Assembly (NCBI GenBank): GCA_945888595.1
Contig: CAMDAO010000001.1
Span: 24,998-88,997, forward strand
DNA length: 64,000 bases
Reading direction: 5' to 3'
Origin: Chryseobacterium gleum
Lineage (GTDB): Bacteria > Bacteroidota > Bacteroidia > Flavobacteriales_D > Crocinitomicaceae
Part shown: in pieces, positions 26,215 through 35,695 of the stretch
How positions within the stretch are numbered: position 1 is the first letter of the stretch
Layout: every line of letters starts with the position of its first letter
The notes under the pieces: model-generated
The model's input: only the letters and a program-made list of their open reading frames with translations
What the model was told of the DNA's origin: nothing
Databases searched by the model: none
Program-made: the position numbers and the translations under genes

Positions 26215-26739
26215 ATGCTAGCTCCTTTCAATTTACAAAAGTGGATAAACGAAAATCGTGACCTTTTAAAGCCACCGGTCAATAATAAGTGTTTGTACAA
26301 AGAAGCAGGTGACTTTATTGTAATGATTGTTGGGGGTCCAAATGCTAGAAAAGATTATCATTACAACGAAAGTGAAGAATTATTTTATCAAATTGAAGGT
26401 GATATAACAGTTAGAGTTCAAATTGATGGCAAAGCAGTCGAGGTTGAAATTAAGGAAGGTGAAATGTTTTTGTTGCCTGGAAAAATCCCTCATTCTCCCA
26501 TCAGAGGAGAAAATACCGTAGGACTTGTGATTGAAAAAGTGCGCAAAGGGACAGATTTAGTAGATGGATTGTTGTGGTTTTGCGAAAAGTGTAATCATAA
26601 ACTTCAAGAATATAAATTTCCTTTAGAGGATGTAGAAAAAGATTTTTTATCCCGTTTTAAAGAGTTCTATACTTCTAAAGAGTTAAGAACGTGCGACAAT
26701 TGTGGTCATGAAATGGAATCTGACGAAAAATTTATTTAA
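26215..26739 (+). CDS. nbaC: 3-hydroxyanthranilate 3,4-dioxygenase
   Basis: A cupin dioxygenase that opens the ring of 3-hydroxyanthranilate to aminocarboxymuconate semialdehyde, in tryptophan/kynurenine degradation or quinolinate synthesis. At 174 residues it is the bacterial length. Iron ligands His49, Glu55 and His93 are in YHYNESEELFYQIEG and GKIPHSP. The second, rubredoxin-like metal site of bacterial enzymes is intact (Cys123 and Cys126 in FCEKC, Cys160 and Cys163 in CDNCG). No other kynurenine-pathway gene is within the window. Confidence 0.95.
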   Translation: MLAPFNLQKWINENRDLLKPPVNNKCLYKEAGDFIVMIVGGPNARKDYHYNESEELFYQIEGDITVRVQIDGKAVEVEIKEGEMFLLPGKIPHSPIRGENTVGLVIEKVRKGTDLVDGLLWFCEKCNHKLQEYKFPLEDVEKDFLSRFKEFYTSKELRTCDNCGHEMESDEKFI

Positions 26740-26817
26740 ATAAAGAACGCTTTACTGCTTGGTGATACTATTTATTAAATACTATTATTTCAATTAATAA
26801 AGAAAGTTACTTGTATC

Positions 26818-29800
26818 TTATCTTAATAAGTTGACGTGACCATTACGTTCTTTTCTATTTCCATTGAAGTCAGAATACTTTATGGTCCAAGTGTAGGTTC
26901 CATCTTGACATTTATTCCCATTATACTTCCCATCCCAAGAATCTTCAAGGGAATCCATTTTATATATTAATTCTCCCCAGCGATCAAAAATATACATTTC
27001 GAAGGTTTTAATATTTCCTCCCTTTGCCTGAAAAACTGAATTAATTGTCCCATTGGGTGTAAATGTGTTTGGAATATAAATGATCCCATCATACGATAAA
27101 GTGACAATATCGCTAGCTTGACAACCGTTTTGATCCGTATATGTAATGGTATACACGAAATTTTTATCTGGGTTAGCAATGGGTGAAAGGCATTGGGTAC
27201 AACTTAAATAATCTGCAGGAGACCATATATATTCGCCAGGAGTCGTGCTAGTAGCTGAAAGTTGTACTTCATCGCCAAAAAAAGCATAAACATCAGCGCA
27301 AGTTTGGATGAAAGCATTGGGAAATAGACTCACAGTTGCAGACGCAGTATCCGTGCATCCAAATTGATCCATTCCAATCACATAATAGAGGGTTGTGTCT
27401 TTAGGAAATACAGTTATCACCTGAAGATTTGGATTAAGAATTGTTTGAACGGGAAACCAAGTATAACTCACCCCTCCGGATGCCCATAGAGAGGCCGAAT
27501 TATTTGGACAAACAGTGGTGTCATTTCCAGCAATTATTAATGGAAAAACAACATCAACAGATACACTATCATCGGCATCGCCGCAAGCATTTGTAAAGGT
27601 GCAATAATACGTAAAATCATCGGTGGGATTTACAATTACGAGCTGCCCCACTAACGTATTGATTGCATAATTGGGAGACCACTCATACGTTGCCGCTCCT
27701 CCTACTTGAATGGAAGAGGGAGCTCCTAAACACATTGATACGGTGTCAGGAATGATGGGGATCGGCGGGTCAAAAAATACTGACACAGTTACCGAATCAT
27801 TTATTATGCATCCATCAGCTGTCGTAATTTCTACTGAATACGTAATCATTGATGTGGGTGTACTTGTTGGTGATGCTGAAGTTGTGCTTGATAAGAAAGT
27901 TCCTGGTGACCATTGATAAGTTACGCCACCTGTTGCAAAAAGCGAAACACTATTTCCAATACAAATTGAGGTATCCTCAGAAATGGAGCTATTGACATCG
28001 TACACTTGAAGAGTTAGGGTTAACGTATCAGCGCCGCAACTATCGGATACTATCACAGTGAAAAGAGTTGTTTCAGTAATTGTGGCGATTGGAGTGGCAC
28101 TTGTTGAATCATCCAAAACATTTGCAGGACTCCAATTATAATTTGCACCACCAAAGGCCTCCAGTTGATAGAAGCTTCCTGGGCAAATAGGAGTCGGTGG
28201 AGAAATAATACCTCCCTGAAAATCACCAATGACCAATTCAAAAACTACAGAATCAGCGCTGAAACAATTATTTGAATCCGAGACGATTAGTTGGACCTCG
28301 TATGTACCAGGGGAGGTATAATAGTGCGTTGGATTGGTTTCTGTTGAAGTTGAATTATCACCAAAATCCCATAAAAAAGTATTTCCATTAGCGCTACTAT
28401 TCGTAAAGATGACGGGTTCGGGAATGCAAATTAGAGGATCAGGATTGCCAATAATTGGTTCTATTTTATTTAATTCAAATTTGAAAGCCGCTAAATTACA
28501 ATTGCTACTCAAGTTTTGAGGACTGATTACTCCAGGAGTGGTAGTAAAACCAAAATTATTCCCCCCGCATGCCCCGCAGACAGCATGATAAATTCTCCCT
28601 GACTTATCAAATCTACTAGTTCCTCCATCTACATGGTTATAACTACTGGCTAATCCTCCCATAAATGTAGCGTATTTTAAAAAGGAGGCGTCTTGGTCCA
28701 AAACAGCAATATAAAAATTACTACCTGTTGTGCTCGTTTGAAACGCATCGCCTGTTGTTGTAAATCCGCTGGTTGTGCTATACAAAGCTTGATTACTATA
28801 GGAAGAATTAATTGTTCCTCCCCATCCAGACAAATAGATATCAAAACAATCCGACACCAAAAACGCAGTCGGAGAAATTTCCGGATGCCCAGTTCCCGCG
28901 CCAATCATAGTTGTCCAAGTAATTGTGCTTAAAGTAGAGGAATATTTACGAATAAATTGACCAGAATTCGGCGTTCCATAAAGTCCAGCAGTAATTGGCC
29001 AAGCACTTTCAGATTGACCAAATACATACACATCATTATTTTGATCTAGTTGAACAAAATACGCTTGATCATATTCGGCAAAACCCATAAATGTACCTTG
29101 CAGTATTGCGCCAGTAAGTCCATTAAAATGAGTTAAAAAGCCATCTGATATTCCGCCATTAAAACTGAGGTCATTACCAAGTATAATTGGAAGCGTATTT
29201 GAATTCGTTCCACCAGCAACATATACTCCACCAGTAGAAGAAAGTTGGACGGAATTACCTGTTTCATTTCCACTTCCTCCAAAATAAGTAGACCACGACA
29301 TGGAGTTCAGCCCAGCATTCATTTTAAAAACTACTGCATCTTGAATCCCGTTCAACGAGCCTTGAGCGGCACTAGCGGTAGGGAAATTTGAAGACTGGGA
29401 AGTACTCGAAACATAAATATAGCCATTACTGCCATCTATTATTTCTCCTCGAAAAGGATCCCCATAATTGTAGTTGAGGGCACCAATATTGACACCATCA
29501 GTTCCCGACCCTCCAACGAATGTGGAAGCTAGTAAGGCAGAACCATTTGCGCTTAATTTTGAGATAAAAAGATCTGCACCATCATAATACAACTCATTTT
29601 CAGTGATTGCAGGTCCCCCATTGAAGGAATTATCGAATGCACCAATGGTTGTTGGGAAATTTTGGGAAGAAGTAACGCCCAAAACATATAATTCTCCCGC
29701 CGAATTTGAAACCAAACTATGTGGAGCTTCATTGCCACTTCCACCCAAATAGGTAGAATAAACAAGTGCCGTTCCAGTGGTATTAAACTTAGTAATAGCA

Positions 29801-30735
29801 ATATCAAAACCAGGAATTGTGCCTCCCCCCAGGGTATAAGAATCACCACCATTAAATGAAATATCGTAAACACCAGTAGTCGTTGGATAATTACCACCAT
29901 CATTGAAAACGATTCCTCCAGCACATAAATTTCCTTGATTATCTGGAGTAGCTGTCATTCCCCAATTATCTGCTGTTGAACCAGTAAATGTTGAAAAAGT
30001 TAAACTAGGATCAATAATCAATGTAGCATCATGGTCAAATCCTTCTGGGAAATTAAATTCGACCTTGTTGGAAGTTAATTTATAATTAATTTTTACAGGT
30101 TTTTTTCGTCCCTCAAAAATTGTCCAAGCAATCGGTTTTGTTTCCGTAATTTCCCCAAATCTATTTTCAATGTGCAAGTTCCCTTCTTCATCAATTGAAA
30201 TAGAGGTTGCCCCATTTATTTCGTATGAAATTTGTTGAACGTTGGTATGTGGTTTTACACTAAACGAATATTTCAAATTGCTCGATTTCCCATCGATTAT
30301 TAAATCTATATTTGGATAAAAATTCTTCATTTGAACCGAATGAAAACTTTTTAAAGTCGATTTCCATTTTTTTGGATCAGCACCTTGAAAATAATTTCTG
30401 TAAAAGGAAGATGAATCTTTTTCTTCGATTTCTCCCTTCCAAGAAGAGCCTATGAAAGTCGATCGAATAATTTGTGCATGAATAATTTTTGGCGTTTCTT
30501 CCTTTGCACTTTGTTTTTCTTTTGAGTGATTGTGAGACATCTGCTCATTAAAATCATTTAAAGAATAAGTGAAACCATTTTTTTCAAGAAACATCTCACC
30601 GCACGTTAGTTCAACTTTGTAGAGAATTGGTTTGTGCCATTGACCACGATTTGGATGTATCCATATTCCATCATTTTGACCCAAAAATGAGCTGATAAAT
30701 AGACAGAATAAAATAGTAACAATTGGTTTCATCAA
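26818..30735 (-). CDS. giant SBBP/PKD protein with T9SS type B tail
   Basis: A 1305-residue secreted protein. A signal peptide (1-19) precedes an N-terminal domain that opens WIHPNRGQWHKPILYKVE and ends in PSLTFSTFTGSTADNWG. SBBP beta-propeller repeats follow at about 250-750, recognised by recurring YSTYLGGSGNE, STFVGGSGTDG and WSTYFGGSGNETG. Next is a PKD domain (FLWDFGDNSTSTETNPTHYY, about 800). Several Ig-like repeats with Y-x-WSP motifs follow, and last a gliding-motility type B sorting domain (IYIPNTFTPNGTINSVF ... IFDRWGELIY ... WDGKYNG). It is a predicted cell-surface protein; its partner is unknown. The reading frame is intact throughout. Confidence 0.88.
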   Translation of the reverse strand: MMKPIVTILFCLFISSFLGQNDGIWIHPNRGQWHKPILYKVELTCGEMFLEKNGFTYSLNDFNEQMSHNHSKEKQSAKEETPKIIHAQIIRSTFIGSSWKGEIEEKDSSSFYRNYFQGADPKKWKSTLKSFHSVQMKNFYPNIDLIIDGKSSNLKYSFSVKPHTNVQQISYEINGATSISIDEEGNLHIENRFGEITETKPIAWTIFEGRKKPVKINYKLTSNKVEFNFPEGFDHDATLIIDPSLTFSTFTGSTADNWGMTATPDNQGNLCAGGIVFNDGGNYPTTTGVYDISFNGGDSYTLGGGTIPGFDIAITKFNTTGTALVYSTYLGGSGNEAPHSLVSNSAGELYVLGVTSSQNFPTTIGAFDNSFNGGPAITENELYYDGADLFISKLSANGSALLASTFVGGSGTDGVNIGALNYNYGDPFRGEIIDGSNGYIYVSSTSQSSNFPTASAAQGSLNGIQDAVVFKMNAGLNSMSWSTYFGGSGNETGNSVQLSSTGGVYVAGGTNSNTLPIILGNDLSFNGGISDGFLTHFNGLTGAILQGTFMGFAEYDQAYFVQLDQNNDVYVFGQSESAWPITAGLYGTPNSGQFIRKYSSTLSTITWTTMIGAGTGHPEISPTAFLVSDCFDIYLSGWGGTINSSYSNQALYSTTSGFTTTGDAFQTSTTGSNFYIAVLDQDASFLKYATFMGGLASSYNHVDGGTSRFDKSGRIYHAVCGACGGNNFGFTTTPGVISPQNLSSNCNLAAFKFELNKIEPIIGNPDPLICIPEPVIFTNSSANGNTFLWDFGDNSTSTETNPTHYYTSPGTYEVQLIVSDSNNCFSADSVVFELVIGDFQGGIISPPTPICPGSFYQLEAFGGANYNWSPANVLDDSTSATPIATITETTLFTVIVSDSCGADTLTLTLQVYDVNSSISEDTSICIGNSVSLFATGGVTYQWSPGTFLSSTTSASPTSTPTSMITYSVEITTADGCIINDSVTVSVFFDPPIPIIPDTVSMCLGAPSSIQVGGAATYEWSPNYAINTLVGQLVIVNPTDDFTYYCTFTNACGDADDSVSVDVVFPLIIAGNDTTVCPNNSASLWASGGVSYTWFPVQTILNPNLQVITVFPKDTTLYYVIGMDQFGCTDTASATVSLFPNAFIQTCADVYAFFGDEVQLSATSTTPGEYIWSPADYLSCTQCLSPIANPDKNFVYTITYTDQNGCQASDIVTLSYDGIIYIPNTFTPNGTINSVFQAKGGNIKTFEMYIFDRWGELIYKMDSLEDSWDGKYNGNKCQDGTYTWTIKYSDFNGNRKERNGHVNLLR

Positions 30736-30901
30736 CTTCTAAAGTACAACTTTTTTATACACTATTAACATATTCAAAATCAGGTAGAATAAGAATGCTA
30801 ATAAGCAGTTACTATTAAACGAAAAAATAGTAAAAAAGTTGCTTTGAGGTGAGGATAATAAATTAATAGAAAAATTATCATTTTAGCTTGGTATAAAACC
30901 T

Positions 30902-30909
30902 TAAATTTG
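30902..30909 (+). promoter_or_regulatory. candidate -7 box for the purF-type gene
   Basis: TAAATTTG matches TAnnTTTG and ends 26 nt before the ATG at 30936. A TTG upstream (30888-30890) is only 11 nt away, closer than consensus. Confidence 0.42.
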
Positions 30910-30935
30910 CACTTCAATTATATCAAAAATAGGTA

Positions 30936-32837
30936 ATGAGCGACGCAATACAACATGAGTGTGGGATAGCACTTTTAAGATTAAAAAAACCACTTCAATT
31001 TTACCTAGACAAATATGGTTCAGCTTTTTATGGACTAAAGAAACTGCATCTTTTAATGGAAAAACAACACAATCGTGGACAAGATGGCGCGGGTGTTGCA
31101 AATATAAAATTTGATATGGAGCCTGGTGAGCGCTATATTTCTAGACAAAGGTCAATTGACAGTAAACCAATTCAAGATATTTTTGATCATATAAATGCTC
31201 GCTTCAAGCAAATTGAAGATGAAAATCCTGCTTTGTTGCAAGATGTTGAATATTTGAAAAAAAATGCTGGATTTACAGGAGAATTATTTTTAGGACATTT
31301 ACGATATGGTACTTTTGGACGCAATGCAATAGAAAGTTGCCATCCTTTTTTACGACAAAATAATTGGATGTCAAGAAATCTAGTAGTAGCTGGAAATTTT
31401 AACCTTACAAATGTGGATGAATTATTTGACGCTTTAGTAGAGATTGGTCAGCATCCAAAAGAGAAATCAGATACGGTAACCGTTTTAGAAAAAATAGGAC
31501 ATTTTTTAGATGTTGAAAATGATAGACTTTTAGAACAGATAAAAGATAAAGGCTACACGAATGTCGAAAAGAATGTCTTTCTTGCTGAAAATATTGACAT
31601 CGTTAAAATCCTGAAAAAAGCGTCAGAAAATTGGGATGGTGGATATGCAATGGCGGGTTTACTTGGACATGGAGACGCATTTGTGTTAAGAGATCCTTCT
31701 GGAATTAGACCTACCTATTGGTACGATGACGAAGAAGTATGTGTCGTAGCTTCTGAACGACCTGTCATTCAAACCGCATTTAATTTGAAAGCGGACAAGA
31801 TTCAAGAATTAAAACCTGGTCATGCCTTAATTATAAAGAAAAATGGGGAAATTGCAGAAACGTTAATCAAGCAGCCATTAGAGAGAAAGGCATGTTCATT
31901 TGAACGCGTCTATTTTTCGAGAGGAAATGATGTGGGTATTTATGAAGAGCGCAAGAAATTAGGGAGCAACATTGTTCCTCAGGTCTTAAAAGCAATAGAT
32001 TATGATTTAGATAATTCTGTTTTTTCGTTTATTCCTAATACAGCTGAAGTCTCTTTTTACGGACTTTTAAAGGGATTAGAAAGTCATTTAGATAATAAAA
32101 AGTACAACGCAATATTGGCTTTAGGTGCAAATCCAGACCCAGAGATTGTCAAAGAAATAATATACCAAAGGGCGAGAACTGAAAAGATTATTATTAAAGA
32201 TGTCAAATTGCGCACGTTTATTACGCAAGATGATTCACGTAATGACCTCGTTGCACATGTGTATGATATCACGTATGGAAGTGTTGTTGCGGGAAAAGAT
32301 AATTTGGTGGTTATTGATGATAGTATTGTAAGAGGAACCACTCTAAAGCAAAGTATTTTAAGCATTTTAGATCGATTAAATCCGAAGAAAATAATTGTTG
32401 TGTCTTCAGCTCCTCAAATTCGTTACCCAGACTGTTATGGAATCGATATGGCAAAGATGGGCGATTTTATTGCTTTTGAAGCAGCAATTCAATTATTGAA
32501 AGAAAATGGGAAAGAGCAGTTAATAGATGAGGTGTATCAAAAATGTAAAAATCAGATCCATCTTCCGAAAGAAGAAATTAAAAACTACGTAAAAGAAATC
32601 TACAGTTCATTTACAGCGGAAGAAATTTCGGCTAAAATATCAACATTATTGACGCCACCTTTGTTGAATGCGGAAGTGGAAATTATTTATCAGACAATTG
32701 AAAATTTACATGATGCTTGTCCAGATAATTTAGGTGATTGGTATTTTACGGGTAATTATCCAACCCCTGGCGGAAATAAAGTGGTGAACAGAGCATTTAT
32801 GAATTGGGTGGAAGGTAAGAATGAGAGAGCTTACTGA
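30936..32837 (+). CDS. purF: amidophosphoribosyltransferase (PurF family)
   Basis: First committed step of purine synthesis, transferring glutamine amide nitrogen to PRPP. The N-terminal nucleophile is Cys9 in QHECGIALLRL, which would be exposed after removal of an 8-residue propeptide. Glutaminase residues are seen in KQHNRGQDGAGV and GHLRYGTFGRN, and the PRPP-binding loop is LVVIDDSIVRGTT. At 633 residues it is over 100 longer than E. coli PurF. Extra segments lie around residues 60-110 and 160-210, and a C-terminal tail ends NWVEGKNERAY. This long form occurs in Bacteroidota. It is single-gene here. Confidence 0.9.
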   Translation: MSDAIQHECGIALLRLKKPLQFYLDKYGSAFYGLKKLHLLMEKQHNRGQDGAGVANIKFDMEPGERYISRQRSIDSKPIQDIFDHINARFKQIEDENPALLQDVEYLKKNAGFTGELFLGHLRYGTFGRNAIESCHPFLRQNNWMSRNLVVAGNFNLTNVDELFDALVEIGQHPKEKSDTVTVLEKIGHFLDVENDRLLEQIKDKGYTNVEKNVFLAENIDIVKILKKASENWDGGYAMAGLLGHGDAFVLRDPSGIRPTYWYDDEEVCVVASERPVIQTAFNLKADKIQELKPGHALIIKKNGEIAETLIKQPLERKACSFERVYFSRGNDVGIYEERKKLGSNIVPQVLKAIDYDLDNSVFSFIPNTAEVSFYGLLKGLESHLDNKKYNAILALGANPDPEIVKEIIYQRARTEKIIIKDVKLRTFITQDDSRNDLVAHVYDITYGSVVAGKDNLVVIDDSIVRGTTLKQSILSILDRLNPKKIIVVSSAPQIRYPDCYGIDMAKMGDFIAFEAAIQLLKENGKEQLIDEVYQKCKNQIHLPKEEIKNYVKEIYSSFTAEEISAKISTLLTPPLLNAEVEIIYQTIENLHDACPDNLGDWYFTGNYPTPGGNKVVNRAFMNWVEGKNERAY

Positions 32838-32854
32838 TTTTTTTAATGGGTATG

Positions 32855-33219
32855 TTTTTTGAAGTATATAAGGGATTTAAGAACATATAAGGGTTGTGGG
32901 TAATGGGACATTATATTTTTTGAACCATATAAGGAATATAAGGACATATAAGTTTTGTGGGTGATTAAACGAGAAAGGGGTATGTTTTTTGAACCATATA
33001 AGGGGTTTAAGAATATATGAGGGTTGTGGGTAATGGGACATTATATTTTTTGAAGCATATAAGGGGTTTAAGAACATATAAGGGTTGTGGGTAATGGGAC
33101 ATTATATTTTTTGAACCATATAAGGAATTTAAGAAGATATGAGGGATGTGGGTGATGGAACGGAGAAAGGGCTATATTTTTTGAAGTATATAAGGGATTT
33201 AAGAACATATAAGGGTTGA
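32855..33219 (+). repeat. tandem repeat array of 61- and 69/70-bp units
   Basis: Six units begin with TTTTTTGAA at 32855, 32916, 32985, 33046, 33107 and 33177. Spacings are 61, 69, 61, 61 and 70 bp, and the last unit is partial. Each unit contains two copies of a core like ATATAAGGGATTTAAGAA. The 61-bp form then has GGGTTGTGGGTAATGGGACA; the longer form has a variant with GAGAAAGGG. The reverse strand shows repetitive open frames, but these are by-products of the repeat. The array fills the gap between purF and the histidine kinase gene. It may be a satellite, binding-site array or recombination product. Confidence 0.85.
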
Positions 33220-33244
33220 GGTTTAATTTATTAGAAAAAGGAAA

Positions 33245-33252
33245 TAAATTTG
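33245..33252 (+). promoter_or_regulatory. candidate -7 box abutting the histidine kinase start
   Basis: TAAATTTG matches TAnnTTTG and ends 4 nt before the ATG at 33257. The nearest TTG (33216-33218) is 26 nt upstream, slightly beyond the usual range. If used, the mRNA would be leaderless. Confidence 0.38.
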
Positions 33253-33256
33253 GGTA

Positions 33257-34150
33257 ATGAAAAAACAAACGGCTATATTTTTCTATGTATTAGGAGCGTA
33301 TGTAGTTCTTCAGTTTGCTTGGTGGGGTTATCATTTAATTGAATTAACCGCTGAAATTGACAGTCAAAAAGGAATCGTTTCGAATCGTTTCTTTATGATT
33401 ATCGGGGAAGGTTTCGTTTTTTTTCTGATACTTATTTTGGGATTGTGGAAAATTAGAAGTTCGATAAAAAAAGAATTAATATTTTCGCAACGACAAAATA
33501 ATTTTCTCCTTTCTGTAACACATGAATTAAAAACGCCGCTAGCAGCCAATAAATTATACCTCCAAACTTTAGTGAAGCGGGAATTAGATTCCAGTAAGAG
33601 AAACGAATTACTTGGTAAGGCAATTATTGAAAATCAGCGATTAGAAGCAATGATCGATAATATTTTGAATGCCTCCCGTCTTGAAAATCAAGTGATGGAA
33701 TTGCATAAGGAATGGTTCAGTTTATCCGATTTATTGCAAGGTGTGGCAGATAGATTTAATAAAAGTTTACAAAATACGATTGTGCAGACCGATTTATTAG
33801 TGGATTGTAAAATTGAAGCAGATTTTTTCATGATTGAAGCTATTATTAATAATTTAGTTGAAAACGCTTTAAAATATGCCGGAAATAAAAAAATAATTGT
33901 TTTATATTTACAAAAATCGGATAATGAAAGAATTATTTTTGGGGTAAAAGATGAGGGTCCTGGCATTCCTTTGGAATTTCAATCAGAAATATTTAAAAAG
34001 TTTGTTCGATCTGGAAATGAGGAGACTCGTTCACAAAAAGGTACGGGCTTGGGGTTGTTTATCGCGGCTGAATTTATTCGAATCCATGAAGGAAAGATTA
34101 GGTATAAAAACAATCAACCATGTGGGTCGAATTTTGAAATAACTTTATGA
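33257..34150 (+). CDS. sensor histidine kinase, orphan
   Basis: A 297-residue inner-membrane kinase. Two transmembrane helices (about 6-25 and 45-64) flank a periplasmic loop of about 20 residues. There is no HAMP or PAS domain. The HisKA box is SVTHELKTPLAANKLYL with phospho-acceptor His89. The ATPase motifs are NNLVENALKYA (N box), DEGPGIP (G1) and GTGLGLFIA (G2). No response regulator gene is adjacent. Its stop overlaps the gpmI start in an ATGA arrangement, so the two are translated together. The very short sensor loop suggests it senses membrane state or a partner protein. Confidence 0.9.
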   Translation: MKKQTAIFFYVLGAYVVLQFAWWGYHLIELTAEIDSQKGIVSNRFFMIIGEGFVFFLILILGLWKIRSSIKKELIFSQRQNNFLLSVTHELKTPLAANKLYLQTLVKRELDSSKRNELLGKAIIENQRLEAMIDNILNASRLENQVMELHKEWFSLSDLLQGVADRFNKSLQNTIVQTDLLVDCKIEADFFMIEAIINNLVENALKYAGNKKIIVLYLQKSDNERIIFGVKDEGPGIPLEFQSEIFKKFVRSGNEETRSQKGTGLGLFIAAEFIRIHEGKIRYKNNQPCGSNFEITL

Positions 34151-35673
34151 AGATGACAAAACATTTTGGGTTAATCATATTAGATGGGTGGGGAATTGGA
34201 GATCAATCTCAATCAGATGCTGTATTTAATGCAGAAACCCCTTTTATGGATTCATTATTGAAAGAATATCCAAATGCCCAATTAAAAACTTCTGGAGAAG
34301 ATGTTGGATTACCGGAAGGTCAGATGGGAAATTCCGAAGTTGGTCATATGAATATTGGAGCAGGAAGAATTGTGTATCAAGATTTAACGAGGATAAATAA
34401 ATCGATACGGGAAGGGGATTTTTTCACGAATCCTTTGCTGCTAGAGGCGATTGATAAAGCAAAAAGTAATCAAGTTAGTTTGCATTTAATTGGGTTAGTT
34501 TCAAAAGGCGGAGTGCATAGCACGCAAGAACATATTTATGCCATTTGTAAATTAGCAAAAGAGAGAGGATTGAAGGATGTTTTCATTCATGCTTTTACAG
34601 ATGGTAGAGATTGTGACCCAAAAAGTGGGCTCATTTTTATGGAAGAGCTAGAAAATGAAATTGGGAAAACGGTTGGAAAAGTAGCTTCAATAACGGGTCG
34701 TTATTATGCAATGGACCGAGATAATCGTTGGGAGAGAGTAAAGGTTGCTTATGATGCTTTAGTGCATGGCACTGGAAATTCTTTTTCATCTGCTACAGAG
34801 GCAATACAAAAATCATATGACGATTCTGTTACTGATGAGTTTATTAAACCTTGTATTATTGCAGAAAATGGCACTCCAATTGCCACGATAAAAGAGAAAG
34901 ATGTAGTGATTTGTTTTAATTTTAGAACAGATAGGCCACGAGAAATTTCATCTGCTTTAACACAAAAGGATTTCCCTGAATTAATGATGAAGAAATTAGA
35001 TCTTCATTATTATACGATGACGAATTATGATTCAACTTTTACAAATGTGAAGGTTTTATTTGAAAAAGATAACTTAAGATATACCTTGGGAGAAGTGCTC
35101 TCAAAAGTTGATCGCACGCAAGTAAGAATTGCAGAAACTGAAAAATATCCTCACGTCACTTTCTTTTTTAATGGAGGTAGGGAGAAAGCTTTTCCCTTAG
35201 AAAGTAGAATTTTGGTCAACTCACCTAAGGTTGCTACCTATGATTTACAACCTGAAATGAGTGCGGTAGAAGTGAAAGATAATATTATTAAATGCCTTGA
35301 AAAAGATCGGCCAAATTTTTTCTGTTTAAATTTCGCGAATCCTGATATGGTCGGTCATACAGGTGTTTACTCAGCGATTGTGAAAGCTGTTGAAACGGTA
35401 GATGCATGTTTGAAAGAAGTGGTGTCAGCAGGTTTGAAATACGATTATGAATTTCTAATTATTGCGGATCATGGAAATGCTGATTTTGCAATTAATGGGG
35501 ACGGAACGCCAAATACGGCACATTCATTAAATCCTGTTCCAGTGGTTTTAGTAAGTAATCAAAAGGGGCTGAAAATAAAACATGGAATTTTGGCTGATGT
35601 GGCACCAACGATCTTAAGAAGATTAGGTATTTCTACTCCAATGGAAATGACAGGTACCTCTTTAGTATACTAA
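34147..35673 (+). CDS. gpmI: 2,3-bisphosphoglycerate-independent phosphoglycerate mutase
   Basis: Glycolytic interconversion of 3- and 2-phosphoglycerate, Mn-dependent. At 508 residues it is the usual length. The first metal Asp is in LIILDGWGIG. The nucleophile Ser63 is in GQMGNSEVGHMNIGAGR. The phosphatase-like metal sites are in NFANPDMVGHTG and IADHGNADFA, and substrate Arg residues lie in GRYYAMDRDNRWERV. An alternative start, the ATG at 34153, would avoid the 4-nt overlap with the kinase gene. Coupling with a sensor kinase is unusual for this enzyme. Confidence 0.96.
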   Translation: MKMTKHFGLIILDGWGIGDQSQSDAVFNAETPFMDSLLKEYPNAQLKTSGEDVGLPEGQMGNSEVGHMNIGAGRIVYQDLTRINKSIREGDFFTNPLLLEAIDKAKSNQVSLHLIGLVSKGGVHSTQEHIYAICKLAKERGLKDVFIHAFTDGRDCDPKSGLIFMEELENEIGKTVGKVASITGRYYAMDRDNRWERVKVAYDALVHGTGNSFSSATEAIQKSYDDSVTDEFIKPCIIAENGTPIATIKEKDVVICFNFRTDRPREISSALTQKDFPELMMKKLDLHYYTMTNYDSTFTNVKVLFEKDNLRYTLGEVLSKVDRTQVRIAETEKYPHVTFFFNGGREKAFPLESRILVNSPKVATYDLQPEMSAVEVKDNIIKCLEKDRPNFFCLNFANPDMVGHTGVYSAIVKAVETVDACLKEVVSAGLKYDYEFLIIADHGNADFAINGDGTPNTAHSLNPVPVVLVSNQKGLKIKHGILADVAPTILRRLGISTPMEMTGTSLVY

Positions 35674-35695
35674 AAGTACATCATTTTTTAATGTA

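Noticed and set aside
32855-33219. CRISPR array
   Set aside because: Units are contiguous near-identical repeats without unique spacers, and no cas gene is nearby.
32877-33268. Two overlapping minus-strand ORFs with repeated aromatic Pro/Lys-rich sequence
   Set aside because: They lie entirely in the 61-70-bp tandem array, and their protein repeats only mirror the DNA repeat. There is no promoter or signal, and unit lengths of 61 and 70 break any constant frame.
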